In this document: in pieces, positions 1 to 6,835 of the stretch | Numbering within the stretch: position 1 is the first letter of the stretch | Layout of the letters: every line of letters begins with the position of its first letter | From: CAZFAP01 sp964516325 | Lineage (GTDB): Bacteria; Auribacterota; JABMQX01 | DNA: 19,144 nucleotides | Reading direction: 5' to 3' | Assembly (NCBI GenBank): GCA_964516325.1 | Contig: CAZFAP010000089.1 | Span: 1-19,144, forward strand | Notes under the pieces: model-generated | Databases searched by the model: none | What the model was told of the DNA's origin: nothing | The model's input: only the letters and a program-made list of their open reading frames with translations | Program-made: the position numbers and the translations under genes

Positions 1-2
1 AC

Positions 3-59
3 AGCGGCGACCTCGGCCCCACCAAAATCCGATTCTTCCGAATCGAGACCCGTCCGTAG
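3..59 (+). CDS. C-terminal tail of a truncated rightward gene
   Basis: The frame from base 3 is open to a TAG at 57-59 and encodes a short tail ending in RFFRIETRP. Tails of the type RFFR followed by a few residues are common at the ends of large secreted repeat proteins in Verrucomicrobia and Planctomycetes; that resemblance is from memory and is only suggestive. The following 100 bases have no gene, and a terminator-like hairpin at 144-170 on the same strand would fit the end of such a transcript. Only 18 codons are visible, so the function cannot be stated. Confidence 0.4.
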   Translation, partial: SGDLGPTKIRFFRIETRP

Positions 60-143
60 TTGCCCCCCGAATCAATGTCTGATCAACGCAACTCGAGGGA
101 AAGGGTGCGTTTTCAGATGGTGCAGTTCACCCTGCGCGTGGGG

Positions 144-170
144 TAGCTCTTCGGGGGGAAGGCTATTTTT
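144..170 (+). terminator. Rho-independent terminator for the rightward gene entering the window
   Basis: Stem TAGC (144-147) plus CTTC (149-152) pairs with GAAG (158-161) plus GCTA (162-165), with a bulged T at 148 and a five-G loop, followed by five T residues (166-170). The right arm overlaps the stop codon of the converging anti-sigma gene at 163-165. The T run is on the plus strand, so it would end rightward transcription. Confidence 0.5.
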
Positions 171-1902
171 CGGCGGGTTGGTCCTGGTGCTCTTGGCGTG
201 AGATTTCTACCAGACGGATGCGGAACGTGACGGCCCGTCGTTGTTCAACGTTCCGCTGGTGTGCTTGTCCACGCTCGGGCATCTGGATTGCTGGGCCGGA
301 CGGTTTCGCTTGCTCGGGGCGACGCAGGAATCTCTCCTGAAAAGACTGAAACGCGGCGAAATCCATTTTGACAAGAAGGACGTTTGGGTCCGGAGGGGGC
401 GCTTGCTGATAGAGCATCCGTGCGTGTTCAGCGGCGGGTTCAAGGATGGCGCCGCCGAGTTCCGTCAGCATCCTTTTGATCTCGGGAAGCGCTTTCTGGG
501 TGTCCTTGACTCCAATCACAAGCTCAGATTCAGCCCCTTCGACCTGGTCCCTCACCTGGAGCGTCACGGCTTGGCCGAGCAAAACGCCGCCCGCTTCATC
601 CAGGGCAAGCGCCTGGGATTGCGGCTGCCCAGCCATGCCCCATTGCGTTTGCCTGGCGTCATTGATGTTGTCATACCCATCGGGGCGACCCGATTTAAGT
701 GCGGTTTCAGCCTTTTCGTCTCGCGGGGCTTCGGCCACCTTAAACTCCGCTCCCGTCAGCGCAAGCCCTTCTTTGCCAGCCTCTTCAAGAGCCACTGGCT
801 CGTGCAGGTCACCGTCCGTCTCGCCTGGCATGTCTTTGCGTTCCGCTTTTCCACGGATGCCTGGCTCGCCTGTCTTCTGCTTGGCCTCCAAGGGAGCCGC
901 CGGAACAACTTCGCCTCCTGCTTTGGCGAGACCCGTCCCGAGGTCGCGTCCTCTTTGGGCGGCTTCCGGGCTAAGCTCATGTGGAACTCCTGTCGCGGCT
1001 GACGGCGGCTTCTCCGGTTGCTCCTTGTCTGCGTACTCGGCCTTCAGTCTCGCCAGGGCTGCATGGCGAGCCGCTGGAGCCTTTTCCTCCGCCTTGGTTT
1101 CCAGTCGCCCCTCGACGGCCGCGCCCGCTTTATAGCCAGTGATTACTTCTCTCTCCTTTTCGATTGCAGCGAGACGGCCAAACGTGTCCTCCTCTCCCTG
1201 CTGCGCTATTTCCTCTCGAAGCGCGGATTCCGCCCCGCGGCCGCCCTCTCCTCCGGGTGTCTTTCCCGCCTTCCGATATGCGTCCCACTTGGCGAAAGCA
1301 CCCCCGGCCTCTCTCTCCCCCGTTTCGGAAAGCTTGTCTGCTGCCTTTCCATATTCGAAGCTTTCTTTGGCTGTCTCTACCCAGGCGTGTTCGTCCAGTT
1401 CTATTTTCGCCCTGTCTTCGCCTTCTTTGGGGGTCACGCCCACTCCAAGCATAGACTCCCCTAATTCCTCCTCCGGAATCCCGTTTCCGCGGTACGAACG
1501 AGTGACCTCGATGCCCTTCTTCGTTCTCGCTTGGTCTCTTTCTACCCGCACGGGACGCACAGTCGGAATCTGAGTGTAGTAGGTCCAGAACCCCAAAGCG
1601 GCGATGAGAAGGAAACCGCCGGATAAGACGGCCCTGCCAAAGAGTGTCCGCGGGAGCAATCGGCTAAAGATGGGCCGCCGTGCTCGCGTTTCAATCCTCT
1701 GCCTGACTCGCTCGAGAAAATGGGGCGGTTCCTTCACCTCGCCGAACTCCGCCAGAAGGCGGACGGTGCGGGTGATAGCCGACAGCTCTTTTTGGCACAA
1801 AGGGCATCCCACGAGATGCTCCTGCACCCTCTCCTTCTGAGGCGATGTCAGCTCGCCCGCAGCGAATTCGTCGAGAAACGGTCTGATCTTGTCGCAGTTC
1901 AT
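163..1902 (-). CDS. Large zinc-finger transmembrane anti-sigma factor
   Basis: This is a 579-residue anti-sigma factor that would hold the neighbouring ECF sigma factor at the inner membrane. Near the N-terminus is a zf-HC2-type zinc motif: Cys3, His29, Cys33 and Cys36 (HxxxCxxC). One membrane segment lies at about 91-109. Residues about 113-440 are low-complexity and rich in Ala, Glu, Lys and Gly. The last 130 residues look folded (about 450-550, with a Leu-Val-Ile-Gly-Val strand) and would lie outside the cytoplasmic membrane. I chose the ATG at 1902 because GGAGGG lies seven to twelve bases upstream and the zinc motif starts there; an upstream ATG at 1935 adds 11 residues without a better site. 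The sigma gene precedes it by 104 bases on the same strand. Typical family members have 200-300 residues, so the central region is unusually long. Function is known from the family; the partner is inferred from adjacency. Confidence 0.85.
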   Translation of the reverse strand: MNCDKIRPFLDEFAAGELTSPQKERVQEHLVGCPLCQKELSAITRTVRLLAEFGEVKEPPHFLERVRQRIETRARRPIFSRLLPRTLFGRAVLSGGFLLIAALGFWTYYTQIPTVRPVRVERDQARTKKGIEVTRSYRGNGIPEEELGESMLGVGVTPKEGEDRAKIELDEHAWVETAKESFEYGKAADKLSETGEREAGGAFAKWDAYRKAGKTPGGEGGRGAESALREEIAQQGEEDTFGRLAAIEKEREVITGYKAGAAVEGRLETKAEEKAPAARHAALARLKAEYADKEQPEKPPSAATGVPHELSPEAAQRGRDLGTGLAKAGGEVVPAAPLEAKQKTGEPGIRGKAERKDMPGETDGDLHEPVALEEAGKEGLALTGAEFKVAEAPRDEKAETALKSGRPDGYDNINDARQTQWGMAGQPQSQALALDEAGGVLLGQAVTLQVRDQVEGAESELVIGVKDTQKALPEIKRMLTELGGAILEPAAEHARMLYQQAPPPDPNVLLVKMDFAAFQSFQERFLRRPEQAKPSGPAIQMPERGQAHQRNVEQRRAVTFRIRLVEISRQEHQDQPAEK

Positions 1903-2006
1903 GTGACGACACTCCCTCCGGGCGCCATCCTGCAAACGACGGCCGGAACTAATCTGAATGAGTATTGCGGGTGTACAACCTTTGCGGCGCTCGTAGATTC
2001 TGCCTG

Positions 2007-2636
2007 TTAGCTTTCGACCATATCCGCGAGCAGCTTTCTCATCTCCAATCTCGCTCTATGCAGCCTTGACTTTATTGTTCCCTCGGCGCATCGGAGCATT
2101 TTGGACATCTCCGAATAGGACATTTCCTCCATATGTCGCAAAACGAGTATCTCGCGGTACATTTTCGGGAGGAGGCTGAGCGATTCCTGAATCCGCGAGT
2201 GAATCTCCTTGTTCCTCAATTCCGTTTCCGCAGAGAGTTTCGTGTCAGGGACTTCGGTGTGTTTATGCGGATTCTCGTTTCCCGGGTCATCCAGGGATAT
2301 TCTCCCGAACTCGCCTCTCCTTACTTTCCAGCGATACCGATTGCGAGATAGGTTCAAAGTAATCTTGTAAAGCCAGGTTTTGAAAGAGCAATCGCCCTTG
2401 AACCGCCGAAGGTGTTTGTAAACCCGGACGAAGGCTTCCTGGGCGATGTCACAGGCGTCCTCGTAATCGCCGAGGAAGCGGTACGCCAGGTTCACAGCAC
2501 TTCGCTGATGCCTCAGCACCAAGCGGTTAAAGGCTTCCTCGCTTCCCGCAAGGTGTCGTTCAATGAGGTCCGAGTCGGATTCCGCCTCCACCTCATTGTC
2601 AACGTTCAGTTTCTGCCCGTCCATTAGCTTGGACAC
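2007..2636 (-). CDS. ECF-type RNA polymerase sigma factor (RpoE-like)
   Basis: This is a 209-residue extracytoplasmic-function sigma factor, a usual length for the family. Region 2 spans roughly residues 30-100, with the AYRFLGDYEDACDIAQEAF helix (core binding) followed by FKTWLYKITLN (-10 recognition). Region 4 spans roughly 148-205, with LPKMYREILVLRHMEEMSY and the recognition helix around GTIKSRLHRAR. It would direct RNA polymerase to stress or envelope promoters when released by the anti-sigma factor encoded just downstream. The start is taken as GTG at 2636 because AGGA lies six bases upstream; an in-frame ATG at 2624 has no ribosome-binding site. Its N-terminal 20 residues are acidic and outside the conserved domains. 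Local base composition is slightly more AT-rich than in the neighbours. Confidence 0.93.
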   Translation of the reverse strand: MSKLMDGQKLNVDNEVEAESDSDLIERHLAGSEEAFNRLVLRHQRSAVNLAYRFLGDYEDACDIAQEAFVRVYKHLRRFKGDCSFKTWLYKITLNLSRNRYRWKVRRGEFGRISLDDPGNENPHKHTEVPDTKLSAETELRNKEIHSRIQESLSLLPKMYREILVLRHMEEMSYSEMSKMLRCAEGTIKSRLHRARLEMRKLLADMVES

Positions 2637-2716
2637 CGAAAGTCCTGCAATGTTCCATGGATTTGGGGTCGTCTCCGATCACTGCCCAGCAGCCCGCCAA
2701 CTGGCCTGCGCCTCTT

Positions 2717-2745
2717 CATTTAACCGCTTCTGACGAGTTTTTCAA
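2717..2745 (-). promoter_or_regulatory. Candidate sigma-70 promoter of the sigma/anti-sigma pair
   Basis: On the minus strand TTGAAA (2745-2740) is followed after 17 bases by TAAATG (2722-2717), about 80 bases upstream of the sigma start. The -35 matches five of six positions, but the -10 is poor. A GAACTT element at 2763-2768 resembles an ECF -35 box, yet no matching -10 lies at the proper spacing, so autoregulation by the ECF factor is not shown. Confidence 0.25.
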
Positions 2746-2885
2746 GAGGCATCCGTGTAAAAGTTCGGACGATTTTCGCTGGGCAGAGGTTCCTCGAAGA
2801 CGCGGGCTTCGCTGAATATTCCATCGGACCCTGGCGTCCAACGGGTATGAGAAGGAGAGCCCTTACCGATGAAGAAGAAAAGTTC

Positions 2886-2915
2886 TTGCGGGCCTGAATC
2901 TTGTTCTGGTAAAAT
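2886..2915 (+). promoter_or_regulatory. Candidate promoter of the zinc-ribbon lipoprotein
   Basis: TTGCGG (2886-2891) and TAAAAT (2910-2915) are separated by 18 bases. The -10 matches five of six consensus positions and the -35 only its TTG core. The gene starts 42 bases further on, after a strong GGAGG site at 2947-2951. Confidence 0.35.
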
Positions 2916-2957
2916 ACATCCAACTTTGGGGGGCTTTATCACGAAAGGAGGAAAGAG

Positions 2958-3305
2958 ATGAGAATTGTCAGCTTGATTCTGGCGCTGATTTTCGTGGTGA
3001 CGCTGTTCGGGTGCACGACCGAAGAGAGCACTGCCCTGACGGGCGCCGCCATCGGCGCCGGCGCCGGCGCCATCATCGGCCACCAGTCCGGTGAGACCGC
3101 CACGGGAGCACTCGTCGGCGCCACGGCGGGCCTCGTCGGTGGTTACCTCTATGGGAAGCACAAGGAAAGAAAGACCGCCGAGGGTAACATCGAGAAGCTC
3201 GTCGAGTGCCCGAAATGCCGCACGACTCTTCAGTTGCCAGCCAGCGCCGCTGCCGGACAGAAGATCGAGTGCGGTAGCTGCAAGACAACCTTTATCCTGC
3301 AATAG
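2958..3305 (+). CDS. Glycine-zipper lipoprotein with C-terminal zinc ribbon
   Basis: This is a 115-residue envelope protein. Residues 1-18 are a signal peptide ending in the lipobox LFGC, with Cys19 as the lipidated residue; the following Thr-Thr would favour the outer membrane by the rule known for proteobacteria. Residues 28-66 form a glycine zipper (repeated GxxxG and GxGxG), as in SlyB/OmpA-like membrane-inserting domains. After a basic linker (67-72) comes a four-cysteine ribbon: Cys84-x2-Cys87 and Cys105-x2-Cys108. Such ribbons are typical of cytoplasmic bacterial proteins, so the combination with a lipobox is odd. GGAGG six bases before the ATG fixes the start, and a strong terminator follows at once, so it is a single-gene transcript. 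Function is unknown; a structural envelope role is an inference. Confidence 0.85.
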   Translation: MRIVSLILALIFVVTLFGCTTEESTALTGAAIGAGAGAIIGHQSGETATGALVGATAGLVGGYLYGKHKERKTAEGNIEKLVECPKCRTTLQLPASAAAGQKIECGSCKTTFILQ

Positions 3306-3339
3306 GATAGGGAAGTAAAGAGAAACGCAAGAACTGCGG

Positions 3340-3367
3340 GGCCCGGAAGGAATCCGGGCCTTTTTTT
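3340..3367 (+). terminator. Strong intrinsic terminator after the lipoprotein gene
   Basis: GGCCCGGA (3340-3347) pairs perfectly with TCCGGGCC (3353-3360) around a five-base loop AGGAA, followed by seven T residues (3361-3367). It lies 35 bases after the stop codon. Confidence 0.92.
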
Positions 3368-3375
3368 CGCGCTGA

Positions 3376-3538
3376 ACGGTCAGGACATAGACCGATTCTG
3401 AGCCTCTGCCTGCCGAGGGCAAGGAGCGGAACCAGTCCGCTTGCCGGGCTGAGCATCGAGGCGCTTGCCCGGGGCTCTTCCGCAAAAGGGGTCCGGGTTA
3501 GTAGTGGACGGGCAGCAAAGCGGCTTGTCCAGCCCCGT
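3376..3538. repeat. Intergenic stretch with small hairpins and CTTG motifs
   Basis: This gap between the terminator and the end of the MFS gene holds a perfect hairpin, GCGGA (3426-3430) with TCCGC (3436-3440) around ACCAG. It also holds three related segments built on GCTTG followed by C- and G-rich runs (near 3439, 3462 and 3521). The arrangement recalls the hairpin cluster at 12041-12226. It has no T run of a usual leftward terminator. No gene is seen. Confidence 0.4.
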
Positions 3539-4846
3539 TCACCACTGCTGCTTGTAGCTGGATACGACGGCCGCATGTGGAAACTTCCTCGGCTCTCGCA
3601 CTCCGAAGACCAGGCATGCGGCGCTTCCCAGTGCGAACAGGCCCGCGATTACGAACAATCCGTCGTATCCCAGAGTCTTCACGAAGGCGCCCCCGAGCAG
3701 CACGATGCACGCTGTTGGCCCGAGGAGGCTGTTGGAAAGGGCGATATACGTCGGACGCCGTGCCGGCTCGCAAAATTCTGCCACCATGTTGAACCGCGAG
3801 ACCTGGTCCGCGGACACTCCCACCGACGCTAATGCGAAGGCAGGCAGGTAGCTCCACTCATTCGGCGCCGTGATCGCGAAAACTGCGGCGGCGAAGTGTG
3901 CGACGGCGCCGACGACCAGGTTAATCTTGTGCCCGAATCTGTCCCCTAAGAGCCCGAACACGGGTGTCGCCAGGACCCTCCCGACCATTATCGAGACCGT
4001 GAACCTGCCCACCCACTTGTCCGGCAAACCGAACTTCTCCAGTCCGTTTATGGCGTAGAAAGCCAGCGCAATAAACGTCGCCCTCTGGAGGAATGTCCCC
4101 ACCAGGAAATTCCTGAAGTTCTTCTCCTTTTTGAGGATCGCCGGGAGCTTTGAAAGATAGTTCCTGAGCGTCAGTCTCTCGTGCCGCCCCGGATAAACCG
4201 GCTCCCGAACGGATGCCATGCAAACCAGCGACAGGCTCATAAAGAAAAGCGCTGTGACGAACAGGAAACCGTAATTCCGGGGGAAAGAGATGTGGCTCTG
4301 GTCGAGAACCCATTCCACAACCCATCCGGCGCCTATCCCCAGCAGCGTGCCGACCGTCATCCTGACCGCCGAGAGCTTTCCCCGATGGCGGAGGGGAGTG
4401 ACTTTGGTCACCATGTCGAACCAGCCGGGACTGTTGAACCCGGAAGCTAAAGCGGCCCCAAAGATGGCCGAAAGGCAGACCACCAGCAGAACGAGGTGCT
4501 GCGAACTTGCCAAGAGAAAGCAGAGCGCGATGATTGACAAATACGGCAGGCGCTCCACGACCCCCATCCCGACAACAAACGGCTTTTTCCGGCTGAGCCG
4601 CTCGACGAAATTCGATATGAAAATCTGCGGCGTCATCCACCCCATCGCCTGAGCCGCGGGGATCACCGAAACAAGAAAATCGGAACCTCCGAGCCTCCGA
4701 ATGAACGCCGGAAGAACCGACCCCGGTTCGATGAACGCCAGGGCCAAAACGAACAGAATCCCGTCCAGCGAGTTAAAAAGAAAGTTCCACCGAACGTTCT
4801 GTCGAACTTCGTGGCGGTACGCCTCGAACGTCTTTTCAGAGTGCAT
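3539..4846 (-). CDS. Major facilitator superfamily transporter
   Basis: This is a 435-residue, strongly hydrophobic protein with about 12 predicted membrane helices, the usual MFS size. The first helix follows a basic amphipathic N-terminus. A conserved-type loop GLLGDRFGHK lies in the second half (around residue 300), the equivalent of the MFS loop 8-9 motif, and ERLSRKKPF in loop 2-3 corresponds to the first-half copy. The substrate cannot be read from sequence. It is the last gene of the leftward sugar cluster, 103 bases after the isomerase, so import of a related sugar or export of a product is possible. The ATG at 4846 has only a weak GAG-type ribosome-binding site. It is not recognisably a sugar-phosphate antiporter. 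Confidence 0.85.
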   Translation of the reverse strand: MHSEKTFEAYRHEVRQNVRWNFLFNSLDGILFVLALAFIEPGSVLPAFIRRLGGSDFLVSVIPAAQAMGWMTPQIFISNFVERLSRKKPFVVGMGVVERLPYLSIIALCFLLASSQHLVLLVVCLSAIFGAALASGFNSPGWFDMVTKVTPLRHRGKLSAVRMTVGTLLGIGAGWVVEWVLDQSHISFPRNYGFLFVTALFFMSLSLVCMASVREPVYPGRHERLTLRNYLSKLPAILKKEKNFRNFLVGTFLQRATFIALAFYAINGLEKFGLPDKWVGRFTVSIMVGRVLATPVFGLLGDRFGHKINLVVGAVAHFAAAVFAITAPNEWSYLPAFALASVGVSADQVSRFNMVAEFCEPARRPTYIALSNSLLGPTACIVLLGGAFVKTLGYDGLFVIAGLFALGSAACLVFGVREPRKFPHAAVVSSYKQQW

Positions 4847-4949
4847 CGCTCGTCTTTACTATCGAGCACAAGCTCGGAATCATCGCATCTCGCCCCCACC
4901 CGGTCGCCTGAGTGGCGTGCCCGTGGGATGAGGAACCGCACAATTCGTT

Positions 4950-5786
4950 TCACACGCCTTCAAGAACACGGTCGAGAGCGGCTTTCGCTTTCCGGGCGGC
5001 AACCTCCAACCCAAGTTTCTGGAGTTCCTTGTCGAAGGTTTCAATGGACAGGAAGCCATCATAGCCTTTCTTCTTCAGCGCCCGCAGCATTCCCTTCAAA
5101 TCAATGATGCCCTCCCCCGGCAGCACTCGTTCCAGGTCTATCTGCTGGTCGAGCGGCTTGTTTGGCGCATCGTTCACGTGCACGTACACGACCATCTCCA
5201 GCGGCAGCGCTTCGATCTGGGCAATGGTTCCAGCCGTCGTGAACCAGTGAAAGCTGTCGAAAAGAAGACCAACATTCGGCTGATTGATCGCGGCAATCAA
5301 TTCCAGGTCTCCACCCAGCGTGTGGATGAAATCGTGCTTGCGAGTCCGAGCGGTAACCGGCCCCACCCACTCGACAGCCAATCGGATTCCTTTGTGCCCA
5401 AGGACTTTCGCGCACTCCCTGAGCCGCCGAACTACCCGGCAAGTGAACTCCGCTGCTGGCTCGTCCGTCGAGGGGGGAAGCCACGTGCAGCATATCGCGC
5501 AGCCGACGCCTGCCGCTGCGGCCGCCAGTCGCGGCAAATCGCTCAAGCCCTCCTTGAATTTCGCCTCGTCCCTCCGGAACTCCACCGGCAGGCCGAACGC
5601 GGCGAGCTTCACGTTCGCGGCAGCGAACGACTCGCGAGTTCCGTCGAGCGATTTCTTTTCAATCATTTCGGCAACCGCGAGAATGTTGTAGTCAACGCCG
5701 CCGAAGCCGCATTTGCCGGCAACGGTTACGAATTCCTCTAAGCTCTTGCCTCCTCCGGTTGTAGCGGGATTCAAACATGGAATCAT
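4950..5786 (-). CDS. Sugar isomerase/epimerase, AP-endonuclease-2-like TIM barrel
   Basis: This is a 278-residue TIM-barrel protein of the xylose isomerase-like/AP_endonuc_2 superfamily, which includes IolE, IolI, hydroxypyruvate isomerase and ketose 3-epimerases. The expected divalent-metal ligands are visible in order: Glu139 (LAVEWVGP), Asp177 and His180 (LFDSFHWF), His203 and Asp206 (VHVNDA), and Glu249 (LSIETF). GEG at 224-226 is a common active-site loop. It probably isomerises or epimerises a sugar or keto-sugar in the cytoplasm. The ATG at 5786 has GGGA eight bases upstream. It follows the permease gene by 56 bases on the same strand, so it should be co-transcribed with the ABC transporter. 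The exact reaction cannot be assigned from sequence. Confidence 0.88.
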   Translation of the reverse strand: MIPCLNPATTGGGKSLEEFVTVAGKCGFGGVDYNILAVAEMIEKKSLDGTRESFAAANVKLAAFGLPVEFRRDEAKFKEGLSDLPRLAAAAAGVGCAICCTWLPPSTDEPAAEFTCRVVRRLRECAKVLGHKGIRLAVEWVGPVTARTRKHDFIHTLGGDLELIAAINQPNVGLLFDSFHWFTTAGTIAQIEALPLEMVVYVHVNDAPNKPLDQQIDLERVLPGEGIIDLKGMLRALKKKGYDGFLSIETFDKELQKLGLEVAARKAKAALDRVLEGV

Positions 5787-5842
5787 AGATAGTTCCCTTC
5801 CATTCGTGGTTCAGCGCACAAGAGCGCATCGAATGAGCATCC

Positions 5843-6832
5843 TCACGAACCTCCCTCCATCTTTCTTCTGCGCATTTGGTCGAACGTTACGGCGATAACG
5901 ATCAAGGCGCCCATGACAATTTGCTGAATGAAGTCCGAAATATGCAGAAGCGTGCAGCCGTTCAGCAGAAGCGCCATCAGCAATGCCCCGATGATTGTTC
6001 CCATAACGGTTCCCTCGCCCCCCATGAGGCTGCCTCCGCCGATAACGACGGCAGCAATGACACGCAGCTCGTATCCGCCTCCCGCCGTCGGCTGCCCGCT
6101 CACCAGCGACGAGAATTCGATCATACCCGCCAGCCCTGTCAGGAATCCGCCGACCGCGTAGATGAGAAGCAGGTAGGTTCCGACACGGATGCCCGAGTGA
6201 TGCGCCGCCTCGACGTTGCTGCCAATGGCGTACGAATATCTTCCAAGACGTGTGTATCGCAAGGTCAAGCTGGCCAGAATGGCGATTACCACGATGAGAA
6301 CCATGGGGACAGGAATCGCCCCAAAGAGATTCCCATTCCGGAGGTTCCCAAAAGAGGGAGGGATTCCTTCGTAAACCGGCAAGCCTTTCGTTATCTCCAG
6401 AACTAATCCTCGAAAAGCCTGCATTGTCCCCAGCGTGGCGATGAACGGGGATATCTTCAGACGAGAAATGAGAAGCCCGTTTAGCAGGCCGCAAACCAAC
6501 CCAGCCACGCATCCCGCCATCACTGCCAGCACGAGAGGGACCTTCACGGTCATCAATAGCGTTCCACAGATTCCCGCAAGTGCCATCATGGACCCGACGG
6601 AGAGGTCTATTCCTCCGGAAGCGACGATGAACGTCATGCCGATTGCCATCAGGATGATCTGGGCGTGCTGGCGGATGATGCTTGATATGTTTTGCCACGT
6701 GAAAAAGTGCGGAGAAAAAAACTTCAGAGCGATGCTGATCACGACGAGGCTGACGAAAGGGAGGAACTTCTGGTAGGAGACCTTCAGCCATTCGACTTTT
6801 GCCGATGTTTTCATCGCACTTCTGTCTTCCAT
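5843..6832 (-). CDS. Sugar ABC transporter permease, RbsC family
   Basis: This is a 329-residue integral membrane protein of the BPD_transp_2 family, which forms the channel of ribose/galactose/xylose-type importers. Diagnostic stretches are GMTFIVASGGIDLSVGSMMAL (about residues 65-85), the ISPFIATLGTM region (about 126-136), and the cytoplasmic EAA-like loop around GSNVEAAHHSGIRV. About ten hydrophobic segments are present. The start lies three bases after the ATPase stop codon. The ATG at 6832 has a GAGG only one base away, whereas the ATG at 6814 has a weak AGAAG four bases upstream, so the first six residues are uncertain. It would pair with the double ATPase encoded immediately upstream. 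Confidence 0.95.
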   Translation of the reverse strand: MEDRSAMKTSAKVEWLKVSYQKFLPFVSLVVISIALKFFSPHFFTWQNISSIIRQHAQIILMAIGMTFIVASGGIDLSVGSMMALAGICGTLLMTVKVPLVLAVMAGCVAGLVCGLLNGLLISRLKISPFIATLGTMQAFRGLVLEITKGLPVYEGIPPSFGNLRNGNLFGAIPVPMVLIVVIAILASLTLRYTRLGRYSYAIGSNVEAAHHSGIRVGTYLLLIYAVGGFLTGLAGMIEFSSLVSGQPTAGGGYELRVIAAVVIGGGSLMGGEGTVMGTIIGALLMALLLNGCTLLHISDFIQQIVMGALIVIAVTFDQMRRRKMEGGS

Positions 6833-6835
6833 GCC

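Larger units (their letters stand above)
2637..2957. other. Divergent intergenic region between sigma factor and lipoprotein genes
   Basis: These 321 bases separate two divergent genes and contain no convincing coding sequence. A 67-codon leftward frame inside it has no ribosome-binding site and no family resemblance. A weak housekeeping-type promoter can be proposed for each direction (listed separately). I see no tRNA or clear riboswitch. The last 20 bases hold the lipoprotein ribosome-binding site. Confidence 0.6.

Noticed and set aside
241..1573. Several plus-strand open frames of 144-253 codons
   Set aside because: They are opposite the anti-sigma gene and give Ser/Pro/Arg-rich products with no family resemblance.
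2750..2770. GAACTT as the -35 of an ECF autoregulatory promoter
   Set aside because: No suitable -10 element occurs 16-17 bases downstream on the minus strand.
2742..3485. A 247-codon minus-strand frame
   Set aside because: It is antisense to the lipoprotein gene and runs through its terminator; the lipoprotein has strong start signals and domains.
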